DNA of 64,000 bases from Ameyamaea chiangmaiensis (GCF_025995235.1 NZ_BAPT01000007.1:1-64000); one strand, 5' to 3'. Shown: positions 7,777 to 16,261, counted from the stretch's first letter. Notes: a model not told the origin generated them from the letters alone. Numbers and translations: made by a program.

Positions 7777-10082
7777 CGCCGACCCACCAGCGTGTAGGTC
7801 CGACCGACGCCCGTGCCCGGGGCGAAAAACGCCCCGCGCGCCCGGAAGAGATAACGGTCGCGCAGAACCTGAAAAACGGCCTCACTGACCTGAATCGTTC
7901 CGAAGTCGGGCGAACCCTGCGCCATACGCTCGGCAATGGAGACCGTCTGCCCCCACAGATTGAAAACGGACGGATTTTCACCCAGATAGCCGCCCAGCAC
8001 GGGTCCGACGTCGATGCCAATGCGAAAGATCGGGTCTATATCAGCCTGGGACAGCATCACGAGGGCGGCCTCGCGCAACGCAAGGGCGGCCTCGACGATG
8101 CGCGTGGGCGCCTCGGCGTCGATCTCGGGCGTGCACCCGGCGGTGCAGATCAGCCGGTGCCCGACCATCTTGACGGAAAACAGACCGCATGTTTCCGCGA
8201 TGTCCTGAACCTTGCGCGCCAGCCGTTCGACCAGCCCCAGAAGGTTCTCGACATCCTTGCCGTCCACCATAGGCGGGTTCGAAAACATGATGACCATGAC
8301 GGCCACGGCGGGAAACAGACCCTCTCTCATATCCTGCCCTTCGCGCGCCGGGACCAGGAAGGCCTCGCCGAAATGCGCGGCACCCTCCGGGCGGCTTGCG
8401 GCATGATCGGCGCTGGCATGTGCCTTGTCGCCGATGGCCGGACGAGTGGCGAAACGGATGGCCGCCACCGCGCTGACCAGATCGACAAACGGCGCCACGC
8501 TCTCGGCCGCCCGCGCCGCATCTTCCAGCACGACTATCCCGTTGACGTCGCCCGCGCCGCGAAACGGCGTGACCGACAGGGCCGTGGTGGCATTCTGGTG
8601 CATGAACACGCGCCAGAAGGCCTGCGTTCGCGAATCGGTGCCTGCATCGGGCACGACGACCGGACCACCATCGGAGAGGGCGTCGAAAAAAGCCCCGATT
8701 TCCACGCGCGAATAATCGTACCCGCCGCTGTGCGCATCCTGGGCCGCGTCGAAACAGTCCTCGCAAACCATACGTCCGCGATCCTCGGTCAGACGCCAGA
8801 GCGACGCCCGACGCGCCTGGGCGACCTGAACCAGCGCCTCGGTCAGGGTCAGCGCTTCCTCGCCGGGATCGAACAGGCCAGGCTGCCCCGCGACGCGGCC
8901 CAGCGCCAGGTTTTCCTCGGTCGACAAGGCGCGCGCCTCGCGCAGTTTTCGATTGGCGCGTTCGGTCAGGCGTCCCTGCCGCACCAGAAAACCGGCGAGA
9001 ATGACTGTGAGAAACACGACGACCAGAGAAAACACGAAGCTCTGCCGCCCGCTCGCACGGGCGAAACGTGCGAAATCGGCTTCATCGGCAATCAGCATCA
9101 GTACCCAGTCGTCACCCGCGTGGCCCAGCGGTGCGGTCACCACGAGAAAACTGCGCCCCTTGCGCGCGATCAGTCGTGTGCCGAAGCCCTGCACCCGATA
9201 GATGTCCCACGCGCGCGCGATCAGGGGGTAGTGTGCCGGATCAGGCACCATACGCGCCGGATCCCAGTTCGACTCCTGCGCGACCTTGCGCATCTGGCGC
9301 CCGGCGATCACCCGGCCCTGTCCGTCGAACACAATCGCGTGGCCGCTCGCGCCGATCTTGAGCGTCCGGAGAAAATCGCTGAGCGTATCAAGTCCGATAT
9401 TGACCGCCAGGACATAGTGATGCCCGTCCTTGCCCACGAACGACTGCGCCGTCGTCACCAGAAGGGCATGCGAGTTCGCCGTCATGTACGGGGGCGTCCA
9501 GAAGACGCCCGGATGGCTCATCGCGCCCTGGAACCATGGCCGCGCGCGGGGGTCGAAGCGGGCGATCGTCTCGCTCGACTGTCCGACGACCGTGCCGGCC
9601 GCATCGGTCAGAACGTGGTCCAGGACATTCCCGTCCGCTGTCGTGCGCAGGGTCGCGACGTCGGTGCCGCGCGTATCCGTGCGGCGGTGGATCATGGCGA
9701 ACTGGCCCTGATCGTCGGCGATGTAGTAGGAATCCAGCTGCGACAGCTGCGCGAGGCCACTGCCCGCATGCAGAGTGAACACCGAAAAGATCTCGTTCGC
9801 CGGCACGTTGGCCAGCAGACCCGCCGTGATCGATGCCCCGCGTGCGGCGGGGTCGAGATAGCCCGACACCTTCTGCACGCCGTAGTCCCGCTGCACACCC
9901 AGAAGATCGCGCGACAACGTCAGGGCGCCCTTGCGGCTCACCTGATACGACCGCAGGCTGACCCCCGCGATGGTCAGCACCACCAGCAGAACGCCCCCGA
10001 CCGGCACCCCAACCCTGAGCAGGAAACCGCGCAGACGTCGTTCGTCGCGCTGCCGCGGGTCAATCACCTGTTCGGATGCCAA
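7773..10082 (-). CDS. membrane receptor with dCache-like sensor, GAF-like and degenerate class III cyclase domains
   Basis: A 769-residue one-component receptor. Order: transmembrane helix (about 20-43), large extracytoplasmic dCache-like sensor (about 45-340), second helix (349-367), GAF-like region (about 395-550), C-terminal class III nucleotidyl cyclase homology domain (about 590-769). Aligned to canonical cyclases, the first metal Asp is Met599, the second is His642, the substrate-binding Asp is Asn708 and the transition-state Asn is Ser715. Lys638 and Arg719 are kept. Cyclic nucleotide synthesis is therefore doubtful, and the domain may be a binding or signalling module. I start it at TTG 10082 because AGGAGA lies just upstream; the open frame extends to 10127. 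It is the first gene of the MCE operon and overlaps the permease start, so it probably senses a ligand relevant to that transporter. Confidence 0.82.
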   Translation of the reverse strand: MASEQVIDPRQRDERRLRGFLLRVGVPVGGVLLVVLTIAGVSLRSYQVSRKGALTLSRDLLGVQRDYGVQKVSGYLDPAARGASITAGLLANVPANEIFSVFTLHAGSGLAQLSQLDSYYIADDQGQFAMIHRRTDTRGTDVATLRTTADGNVLDHVLTDAAGTVVGQSSETIARFDPRARPWFQGAMSHPGVFWTPPYMTANSHALLVTTAQSFVGKDGHHYVLAVNIGLDTLSDFLRTLKIGASGHAIVFDGQGRVIAGRQMRKVAQESNWDPARMVPDPAHYPLIARAWDIYRVQGFGTRLIARKGRSFLVVTAPLGHAGDDWVLMLIADEADFARFARASGRQSFVFSLVVVFLTVILAGFLVRQGRLTERANRKLREARALSTEENLALGRVAGQPGLFDPGEEALTLTEALVQVAQARRASLWRLTEDRGRMVCEDCFDAAQDAHSGGYDYSRVEIGAFFDALSDGGPVVVPDAGTDSRTQAFWRVFMHQNATTALSVTPFRGAGDVNGIVVLEDAARAAESVAPFVDLVSAVAAIRFATRPAIGDKAHASADHAASRPEGAAHFGEAFLVPAREGQDMREGLFPAVAVMVIMFSNPPMVDGKDVENLLGLVERLARKVQDIAETCGLFSVKMVGHRLICTAGCTPEIDAEAPTRIVEAALALREAALVMLSQADIDPIFRIGIDVGPVLGGYLGENPSVFNLWGQTVSIAERMAQGSPDFGTIQVSEAVFQVLRDRYLFRARGAFFAPGTGVGRTYTLVGRR

Positions 10083-10256
10083 CCGTCTTCTCCTGTCACC
10101 CCTCGGGAGGGAACGCGCGCGACACACGAAGCGTTGCGCCCGGCGGATCGGGGGACATGAGCAACCTCACGCCGCGATCGGCCGCCCGCACCCCCTGATA
10201 GTGGTTGTCGGCAACCCCCGGCGACGTGTCAATTCGTAACAGCCGCGCGCGGGACG

Positions 10257-10952
10257 TCAGGCCGGCGTGTCGTCGGTTCGCGTCCAGACCGAATCCGTCA
10301 ACCGTCCGACGAACGCGGCATGGGCGGCAAGCTCCGTCCGGGTAGGCACGACGTGGCGCGGCGTGCGGTGCGCCACCGGCGGATAACGGACCGCGAGCAT
10401 GCCGCTGTCGCCCTCGTCCGCCAGACCGAGCCCGCGCTGGCGGCCGCCCATCAGTTCGAGATACACCTCGGCCAGCAGACGACAGTCGAGCAGCGCGTTA
10501 TGCGTGGTGCGTTCGGACAGGTCGATCCCGAAGCGGCGGCACAGCGCATCGAGCGAGTTCGGCAGGCCCGGGAAGCGCTCCTTGGCGATCGCCAGCGTGT
10601 CGACCATGCGCGTGGTCGACACACCCGGGCGTCCGCACCGCCCGAGTTCGTGATTGATGAAGCCGAAATCGAACGCCGCATTGTGCGCGATCAGCTCGCT
10701 ATCGCCGATGAAGGCCATAAAATCATCGGCAACCTCGGCGAACTTTGGTTTGCCGATCAGATCGTCGAGCGTGAAGCCGTGTATGCGCGACGCCTCGGGC
10801 GGAATATCGCGCTCGGGGTCGATCAGCACATGAAACGTGCGTCCGGTCGGCAGATCGCTGATCAGTTCGAGGGCCGCGATCTCGATCACGCGGTCGCCCG
10901 TCGCCGGATCCAGCCCCGTGGTCTCGGTGTCGAACAGAATCGAGCGTTTCAT
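10257..10952 (-). CDS. dnaQ: DNA polymerase III epsilon subunit (3'-5' proofreading exonuclease)
   Basis: The proofreading exonuclease of the replicative polymerase, 231 residues. The DEDDh-type active site is complete: Exo I F-D-T-E-T-T-G (Asp8, Glu10), Exo II H-N-A-A-F-D, and Exo III H-N-A-L-L-D with the catalytic His and Asp. The C-terminal 50 residues form the Pro- and Arg-rich linker that contacts the alpha subunit in this family. I chose ATG 10952 because it is adjacent to the Exo I motif; upstream frame extension lies inside coaE. It overlaps coaE by 4 bp (ATGA), giving the typical alphaproteobacterial order aroE-coaE-dnaQ. Confidence 0.95.
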   Translation of the reverse strand: MKRSILFDTETTGLDPATGDRVIEIAALELISDLPTGRTFHVLIDPERDIPPEASRIHGFTLDDLIGKPKFAEVADDFMAFIGDSELIAHNAAFDFGFINHELGRCGRPGVSTTRMVDTLAIAKERFPGLPNSLDALCRRFGIDLSERTTHNALLDCRLLAEVYLELMGGRQRGLGLADEGDSGMLAVRYPPVAHRTPRHVVPTRTELAAHAAFVGRLTDSVWTRTDDTPA

Positions 10953-11545
10953 GACGTCTCCCGTGTCAGGCGGCGCAGAAGGGCGCGCACCTCGCGCCGC
11001 GTGCGGCCGAGCGAGGCGCCGGTATGCACCACAATGTCCGCCCGTGCACGCTTGAGCGCATCGGGCATCTGGCGGGCGATCAACGCATCGGCCTGCGCGG
11101 CACTCATGCCACGCCGCTGCGCCACGCGCGCCCTCTGCACGCCACGCGACGCGGACACGACCGCGACCAGGTCGCACTGCCGCGCGCCGTCCGTCTCCAG
11201 CAGCAGCGGAATATCCAGCACCACCCAGCGCGCGCCACGCCGACGCCAGTGCCGCAGGAACGCCGCGCGTCGGGCGCGCACCATCGGATGCACGATCCGC
11301 TCCAGCCCGCGCATCAACTCCGGCCGCGCGATCACCGCGCGGCGCAGGGCGGCACGGTCGATTACGCCGTCACGCACGGCGTCGGGCACAAGGGCCGCGA
11401 TCGGCCCGACCGCGCGCCCCCCCGGCGCCTGAAGCGCATGCACCGCGCGGTCCGCATCGAAAACGGGCAGACCGCCGGCGCGCAGCATGGCCGCCACCGT
11501 CGTCTTGCCCATCCCGATTCCCCCGGTCAGGCCAAGCACTTTCAT
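10949..11545 (-). CDS. coaE: dephospho-CoA kinase
   Basis: The last step of coenzyme A synthesis, phosphorylating the 3'-hydroxyl of dephospho-CoA. The 198 residues carry a P-loop G-G-I-G-M-G-K-T-T at 8-16, the D-A-D motif of the substrate site near residue 30, the R-x-x-H-P segment and the V-V-L-D-I-P-L-L-L-E motif of the CoA-binding domain. It sits between aroE (21 bp upstream) and dnaQ (4-bp overlap) on the minus strand, so the three genes probably share a transcript. Confidence 0.95.
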   Translation of the reverse strand: MKVLGLTGGIGMGKTTVAAMLRAGGLPVFDADRAVHALQAPGGRAVGPIAALVPDAVRDGVIDRAALRRAVIARPELMRGLERIVHPMVRARRAAFLRHWRRRGARWVVLDIPLLLETDGARQCDLVAVVSASRGVQRARVAQRRGMSAAQADALIARQMPDALKRARADIVVHTGASLGRTRREVRALLRRLTRETS

Positions 11546-11566
11546 GACCCCCCGCTCTCCGCCGAG

Positions 11567-12439
11567 TCAGACCAGGCCCGCGCCCGCCACCGCCTCGACG
11601 GCCGCGTCCACCTCCGGGTCGCGTCCGAACCAGGCGGCAAAGCCGGGCCGCGCCTGGTGCAGCAGCATCCCGAACCCGTCCACGATCGCAAGCCCGCGCG
11701 CACGCGCGCACGCCAGAAGGGGGGTAAGGCGCGGCACATAGACAGCGTCCGTCACCACCATGTCGCCCGGGGCGCGCGACAGGTCAGGGGCGAACGCTTC
11801 CGCCCCACCGCCATGCATGCCCAGCGACGTGGTGTTCACCAGCAGGGTGCGCCCGTCCAGCGCGGCTTCCCAGTCGGCCCAGTCCACCACATCTCCGCCG
11901 CCCAGCGCGCCGACCAGCGCCTCCGCCCGGCGGCGGGTGCGGTTGGCGACCGTGACCTCCACGCCCTGATCGAGCAGCGCCGCGACGACCGACCGCGCGG
12001 CGCCACCGGCCCCGAGCACGAGCGCCCGTCCGGCGGGCCTGACCCCATGGGCCTGAAGATTACCGAGGAAACCGGCCCCGTCGGTCGACAGGCCCCGGAT
12101 ACGCCCGTCAGCCAGAAACACCAGCGTGTTCGCCGATCCCGCCCGCAACGCGGAGCGATCGTGGTCGTCGCACAGAGCGAATGCCTCCTCCTTGTGCGGA
12201 ATCGTGACGTTCACGCCCCGGAAACCGGCCACGCGCAGGCCGTGCAGCGCGGTCGCCAGCTGGCCGGGCGGCACGGCAAGCGGCACATACGCCCCATCGA
12301 TGCCATACCGCCGCAGCCAGTAATTGTGCAGCAGCGGTGAGCGCGAATGCGCCACCGGCCAGCCCACCACACCGGCGAGTGTCGCGGCACCCGTGATACG
12401 CTGGACGGACCCGGTGTCCGTGGCGGCAGCCGTGGTCAT
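11567..12439 (-). CDS. aroE: shikimate dehydrogenase (NADP+)
   Basis: Reduces 3-dehydroshikimate to shikimate in aromatic amino acid synthesis. The 290 residues show the substrate domain motifs P-V-A-H-S-R-S-P and N-V-T-I-P-H-K (catalytic Lys), followed by the nucleotide-binding G-A-G-G-A-A-R and the N-R-T motif that favours NADP. The length is normal. The ATG at 12439 overlaps the stop of the N-formylglutamate amidohydrolase gene. The later pathway enzyme aroC is also in the window (25817-26911). Confidence 0.95.
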   Translation of the reverse strand: MTTAAATDTGSVQRITGAATLAGVVGWPVAHSRSPLLHNYWLRRYGIDGAYVPLAVPPGQLATALHGLRVAGFRGVNVTIPHKEEAFALCDDHDRSALRAGSANTLVFLADGRIRGLSTDGAGFLGNLQAHGVRPAGRALVLGAGGAARSVVAALLDQGVEVTVANRTRRRAEALVGALGGGDVVDWADWEAALDGRTLLVNTTSLGMHGGGAEAFAPDLSRAPGDMVVTDAVYVPRLTPLLACARARGLAIVDGFGMLLHQARPGFAAWFGRDPEVDAAVEAVAGAGLV

Positions 12440-13233
12440 GCCGCGTGATACCGCTCAAGTGCCGCGGGCAGCAGACGCGCCAGCCGGTCGGCCCATTCCG
12501 CCTGCCCGGCGTCATCGCCAACCAGATCCTGCCGGATTTCGAGTTCGACGTAGGGCAGGCCCCGTGTCTCGGCATGCAAAGGCACGGTGTAGTCGGACGC
12601 ATCGCTGAGCACATAGGGCTCATTATCGCCGACGACCGGCACGCCATCGGCCAATAGAAAAGCGCGCAGCGCGCGACCCAGCCCCGGATCACGGTGATGC
12701 AGGACACCGGCATGCCACGGGCGGTCGACGCCAGCCATATGGGGTGTGAAGCTGTGCAGGGCAATCAGGGCAGTCGGCTGTCCTGTTGCCGCACGGGCCT
12801 CGAGCTCGACCCGGATACGAGCCTGATAAGGATGAAGGATCGCATCTTCGCGCGCACGGCGATCCGCCTCGGCGATGGCGAGGTTGGCCGACACCACCGT
12901 GCCATCGCTGACCTCGGGCACGGAGTTCGGATGCCCCGGCGCACGATTGCAGTCGATGACCAGCCGGGAATACACCTGTTCAATCAGGATCGTGTCCAGA
13001 CGCTCGGCCAGGGCGCGACCCACGCCAGCCATACCGATATCCCACGCGATATGCCGCTCCCAATCCGCCGGCGACACGCCCATGTCACCCAGCGCACGCG
13101 GAACCGCCCGCCCGGCATGATCGCTGACCAGCACGAACGGCGATGCACCGGATGCACCGAACACCCGCACCGGCGCGGGATCGTCGTCGTGAAGCAGGGA
13201 GACCGGGTCCAGGCCCGTCACCATCTGAGACAT
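12436..13233 (-). CDS. N-formylglutamate amidohydrolase family protein
   Basis: A 265-residue member of the FGase family, which hydrolyses N-formyl-L-glutamate or related N-acyl amino acids. Visible family motifs are S-D-H-A-G near residue 37, D-I-G-M near 66, S-R-L-V-I-D-C-N-R with the metal-binding residues, and A-L-H-S-F-T-P near 160. No hut genes are nearby, so a role in histidine breakdown is not supported. Similar genes next to aroE occur in alphaproteobacteria without known purpose. No signal peptide. The stop overlaps the aroE start by 4 bp, so it is co-transcribed with aroE-coaE-dnaQ. Confidence 0.85.
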   Translation of the reverse strand: MSQMVTGLDPVSLLHDDDPAPVRVFGASGASPFVLVSDHAGRAVPRALGDMGVSPADWERHIAWDIGMAGVGRALAERLDTILIEQVYSRLVIDCNRAPGHPNSVPEVSDGTVVSANLAIAEADRRAREDAILHPYQARIRVELEARAATGQPTALIALHSFTPHMAGVDRPWHAGVLHHRDPGLGRALRAFLLADGVPVVGDNEPYVLSDASDYTVPLHAETRGLPYVELEIRQDLVGDDAGQAEWADRLARLLPAALERYHAA

Positions 13234-13284
13234 TATTCCTCCATTTTCAGGCTGCCGGCCAGCGGGTCACGCGCAGGCAGTGCC

Positions 13285-13899
13285 TTACGACACCAGTTCC
13301 CGCAGCGTTTTGGCCGCGTCGGGCGCACCCCACGCCAGCGGACCGCCATGGCGCGCAATTTCCTGTCCCTGCGCGTCGAACACCACCGTGGACGGCAGTT
13401 CCTCGATCGCCAGCGCGGTCATCGCGCGGTGATCGGGGTCGTAGAAGGTCTGCAATCCGCTGATGTGATGCGCGTCGAGGAACCGCGTGACCACCGGCGC
13501 ACCGCCCCGGTCGACCGACACCACGACGATCGCCGGGTCCGAGGGGGTCAACGCCGCCGCCAGACGCGCGAGCTGCGGCAGTTCGGTGACGCAGGGTCCG
13601 CACCACGTCGCCCACAGATGCAGGACCACCGGGCGCCCGTGCCAACGCGACAGGGTGCTGGCCGCGCCCGCGGCGTCGGCAAAGGTGATGTCGGGAGCAG
13701 CCATGGGCATATGCTGCGCGATCGACGACAAGGGTGCCGGCGGGTCCGCCGCATCGGTCGTGGCGGCACGAGAGTGTTTGCGCACCGCCTGCGCGGACAG
13801 TAGGGTGCCGCCGACAGCGAGCGCCTGCGTCAGAAGGCGCCGACGCGCGACGACCGGCTGGGCAGTCCGGGACAGGGCAGAAGGAAAAGGATGGGTCAT
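13285..13899 (-). CDS. TlpA-like periplasmic thiol-disulfide oxidoreductase
   Basis: A thioredoxin-fold protein of 204 residues with active site W-C-G-P-C near residue 98, and the cis-Pro loop E-L-P-S-T later in the domain. The N terminus has three Arg followed by a hydrophobic helix (about residues 19-38), compatible with a Tat or Sec signal or a membrane anchor, so the domain should act in the periplasm, typically in cytochrome c or cuproenzyme maturation. The annotated ATG (13897-13899 on the minus strand) shares two bases with the argH start codon on the other strand; if the true start is an internal codon the signal would be shorter. No strong Shine-Dalgarno is seen. Confidence 0.83.
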   Translation of the reverse strand: MTHPFPSALSRTAQPVVARRRLLTQALAVGGTLLSAQAVRKHSRAATTDAADPPAPLSSIAQHMPMAAPDITFADAAGAASTLSRWHGRPVVLHLWATWCGPCVTELPQLARLAAALTPSDPAIVVVSVDRGGAPVVTRFLDAHHISGLQTFYDPDHRAMTALAIEELPSTVVFDAQGQEIARHGGPLAWGAPDAAKTLRELVS

Positions 13900-15340
13900 G
13901 GTGTCTTCGGGTCAGGTTCCGGCGGAGGGCGCCACGGCCGCGCATACGGCCAATGCGCAATGGGGCGGCCGGTTTGCCGGCGGCCCGTCGGCGATCATGC
14001 AGGATATCAACGCCTCGATCAATTTCGACAAGGCCCTGTGGCGCCAGGACATCGCGGGATCGCTGGCCCATGCCGCGATGCTGGCTCATGTGGGCATCCT
14101 GTCGGCCGACGAACTCGCCGCGATCCGCGCGGGACTGGCCGGGATCGGCGCGGAGATCGAGGCAGGGCGCTTCACCTTCAGTGAAGAGCTCGAGGATATT
14201 CACATGAATATCGAGGCCCGTCTGTCCGAACGCATCGGCGAGGCCGGCAAGCGCCTGCACACGGCGCGGTCGCGCAACGATCAGGTCGCGACCGATTTTC
14301 GCCTCTGGGTTCGTGACGCGATCGACGGGATCGACGCGCAGGCCCGCGCCCTGATGCACGCGCTGGCCACACGCGCGCTGGCCCACGCCGACACGGTCAT
14401 GCCCGGCTTTACGCATCTGCAGACGGCCCAGCCGGTGACGTTCGGCCACCATCTGATGGCGTATGTCGAGATGCTGGCCCGCGACCGGGGGCGTCTGGCC
14501 GATGCGCGCAGACGCCTCAACGAATGCCCGCTGGGTTCAGCCGCACTGGCGGGCACATCCTTTCCGATCGACCGGCGCATGACCGCCGACGCGCTGGGCT
14601 TCGACCGCCCCACCGCCAATTCGCTCGACGCCGTTTCGGACCGCGATTTCGCGCTGGAATATCTCGCGGCGCTGACGATTCTGGGGATGCACCTGTCGCG
14701 TCTGGCCGAAGAAATCGTGATCTGGTGTTCCGCGCCGTTCGGCTTCATTCGCCTGTCCGACGCCTTCACCTCGGGGTCGTCGATCATGCCGCAAAAGCGC
14801 AACCCGGATGCGGCCGAGCTGGTGCGCGCCAAGGTGGGACGCGTCGCCGGGTCACTCGTGGGCCTGCTGACGGTCATGAAGGGGCTGCCGCTGGCCTACG
14901 CCAAGGATTCGCAGGAAGACAAGGAGCCGGTGTTCGACGCCACCGACGCCACGGCCCTCAGCCTTGCGGCGATGGACGGGATGATCCGCGATCTGACGCC
15001 CGACGCGGGCCGGATGCGAGCACTGGCCGGATCGGGCTTTTCCACCGCGACGGATCTTGCCGACTGGCTTGTCCGGGTGCTGCGGGTGCCGTTCCGCACC
15101 GCCCATCATGTCACGGGCCGGATCGTCAGCCGCGCCGAGGCCCGGGGCGTCGACATTGCCGACCTCACCCTCGAGGAGATGCAGGCCGAGGAGCCCGGGA
15201 TCACCGCCGACGTGTTTTCGGTGTTGACCGTGGACGCCTCGATCGCGTCGCGCACCAGCGAAGGGGGCACCGCCCCTGTCAACGTCCGAGCACAGGCGAC
15301 CGCCTGGCTGGCCCGCCTGGAAAAGGACATGACCGCATGA
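13898..15340 (+). CDS. argH: argininosuccinate lyase
   Basis: Splits argininosuccinate into arginine and fumarate, the last step of arginine synthesis. The 480 residues contain the fumarase/aspartase superfamily signature G-S-S-I-M-P-Q-K-R-N-P, the T-A-R-S-R-N-D-Q motif and H-L-Q-T-A-Q-P near the middle. I start at ATG 13898, which has A/G-rich AAGGAAAAGG about 8 bases upstream. The open frame extends to 13487 only inside the opposite-strand tlpA-like gene. The 3' end overlaps the lptM-like start by 4 bp (ATGA). Confidence 0.95.
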   Translation: MVSSGQVPAEGATAAHTANAQWGGRFAGGPSAIMQDINASINFDKALWRQDIAGSLAHAAMLAHVGILSADELAAIRAGLAGIGAEIEAGRFTFSEELEDIHMNIEARLSERIGEAGKRLHTARSRNDQVATDFRLWVRDAIDGIDAQARALMHALATRALAHADTVMPGFTHLQTAQPVTFGHHLMAYVEMLARDRGRLADARRRLNECPLGSAALAGTSFPIDRRMTADALGFDRPTANSLDAVSDRDFALEYLAALTILGMHLSRLAEEIVIWCSAPFGFIRLSDAFTSGSSIMPQKRNPDAAELVRAKVGRVAGSLVGLLTVMKGLPLAYAKDSQEDKEPVFDATDATALSLAAMDGMIRDLTPDAGRMRALAGSGFSTATDLADWLVRVLRVPFRTAHHVTGRIVSRAEARGVDIADLTLEEMQAEEPGITADVFSVLTVDASIASRTSEGGTAPVNVRAQATAWLARLEKDMTA

Positions 15341-15507
15341 GACGGACACGCCATACCCACCTGCGCGGCAGCGCGCGGGTCGTGATGGTATCGGCTCTTC
15401 TGCTGGCACTCCCGGCGCTGCTGAGCGCGTGCGGCAAGAAGGGCCCGCCACATGCGCCCGGGCCGCCGGAGCGGATCATCTATCCGGGGAACTATCCACC
15501 GCCCTGA
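15337..15507 (+). CDS. lptM: LptM-like small lipoprotein (LPS translocon maturation chaperone)
   Basis: A 56-residue lipoprotein with a basic N terminus, a hydrophobic segment and the lipobox L-S-A-C followed by G-K-K-G-P-P. A short lipoprotein with C-G-x-K-G-P right after lipidation is the pattern of LptM (formerly YifL), which helps form the disulfides of the LptD outer-membrane LPS translocon. It overlaps argH by 4 bp. In many proteobacteria this gene is followed by lysA; here lysA is not present and the next gene is convergent HU. The assignment rests on the short motif and position only. Confidence 0.78.
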   Translation: MRRTRHTHLRGSARVVMVSALLLALPALLSACGKKGPPHAPGPPERIIYPGNYPPP

Positions 15508-15600
15508 ACCGGGGCGAGTGTTCCCGCCCGGACATCACGCGGCCCGTATCGAACAGGCCGCACGCCCTCCGGCACCGGAAGGACGAGGGCCGTGTCCGAG

Positions 15601-15627
15601 AAAAACTCTGTCTCAGACAGCTTTTTT
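15601..15627. terminator. bidirectional intrinsic terminator between lptM and HU
   Basis: The stem CTGTC (15608-15612) and GACAG (15616-15620) has a three-base loop. It is flanked on the plus strand by CTTTTTT after the stem and preceded by AAAAACT, which reads as AGTTTTT on the minus strand. The same small hairpin therefore has a T-run on both strands and could end the argH-lptM transcript and the HU transcript. The loop is the HU stop codon itself. Confidence 0.5.
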
Positions 15628-15882
15628 CAGATTCGGGCTGGCCTTGAAGCGGACGGTCTTGCCGGCCTTCACCTTCACGGGCTCCTGCGTGCGGGGGTTG
15701 AGGGCCTTGCGCGCCTTGGTCTTGTGCACGGTAAAGGTGCCAAAGGACGGCAGCGTGAAACGGCCTTCCTTCTTGAGTTCGGACACGATCGCGCCGATCA
15801 GATCTTCCGCCGCCTTGTTGGACGCGACTCCCGTGCAGTTAATGGAGTCCTGAATAACGGCAGCGATAAAAGCCTTGCTCAT
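15613..15882 (-). CDS. HU/IHF-family nucleoid-associated protein
   Basis: A histone-like DNA-bending protein of 89 residues. It has the HU beta-arm region G-x-F-T-L-P-S-F-G-T-F and the R-x-x-x-N-P-R-T motif, but the usual Lys- and Arg-rich arm tip is partly divergent (P-V-K-V-K-A-G-K-T-V-R-F-K-A). A Cys occurs in the second helix. I start at ATG 15882; the frame is open 14 codons further but without support. HU dimers bind DNA without strict sequence preference and shape the nucleoid. Whether this paralogue is the main HU or a second copy cannot be told from the window. Confidence 0.9.
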   Translation of the reverse strand: MSKAFIAAVIQDSINCTGVASNKAAEDLIGAIVSELKKEGRFTLPSFGTFTVHKTKARKALNPRTQEPVKVKAGKTVRFKASPNLKKAV

Positions 15883-16261
15883 GTTGGTTCCGGTCGGTTG
15901 TTGAATGCGTTTGCAACGTAGCAACCCGAATAAGCACCGTCACGATGCGAAGTCCATTCTTTTTGCGGGCCGGCGCGTTTTTCCGGACGCATTGTTTGCA
16001 GGTCACAGCGCCAACAAATCGTATCCCCCCTCACGGCGACCCGATCGTTTCCCTCTCGTAAAAACGAAAGTAATGATCCCGCGCGCGGCGGTGTCCGCCT
16101 GCCCCGTCCGAAGGCGCCCGGGTCATGACGGCCACCATCACGGGCAATGACAAACGCCGCCGGGAGAGACCTCCCGGCGGCGTCCACCATTATCAGAACA
16201 AAAGGCTACCCGGCGTCAGGAACAGCGCCCGTGAACGCCAGACTGGCAGCGCGCGCGGCCC
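15883..16261. other. intergenic region upstream of HU
   Basis: A 379-bp gap. The HU promoter must lie here, reading leftward; the stretch up to about 15980 is less GC-rich than its surroundings, but I see no box pair convincing enough to mark. The right part holds the hairpin at 16155-16182. No gene with plausible coding character is present; the open frames over it are shadows. Confidence 0.6.
16155..16182 (-). terminator. strong hairpin downstream of the DEAD-box helicase
   Basis: A perfect 12-bp GC-rich stem (16155-16166 with 16171-16182) with loop AGAC, about 80 bp past the helicase stop. On the minus strand it is followed by only TTTG, so it is a likely but not ideal Rho-independent terminator for the helicase transcript. 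Confidence 0.6.

Noticed and set aside
4411..10082. MCE operon as a recently decayed pseudogene cluster
   Set aside because: All five frames are intact with conserved overlaps and normal codon use; the motif changes are specific to active sites, not random damage.
10227..10232. Perfect TTGACA (minus strand) as the promoter of the receptor-MCE operon
   Set aside because: At 16-18 bp spacing the -10 region reads GACAAC or similar, and the only TATCAG lies 26 bp away. It may still be part of the promoter but cannot be called from sequence.
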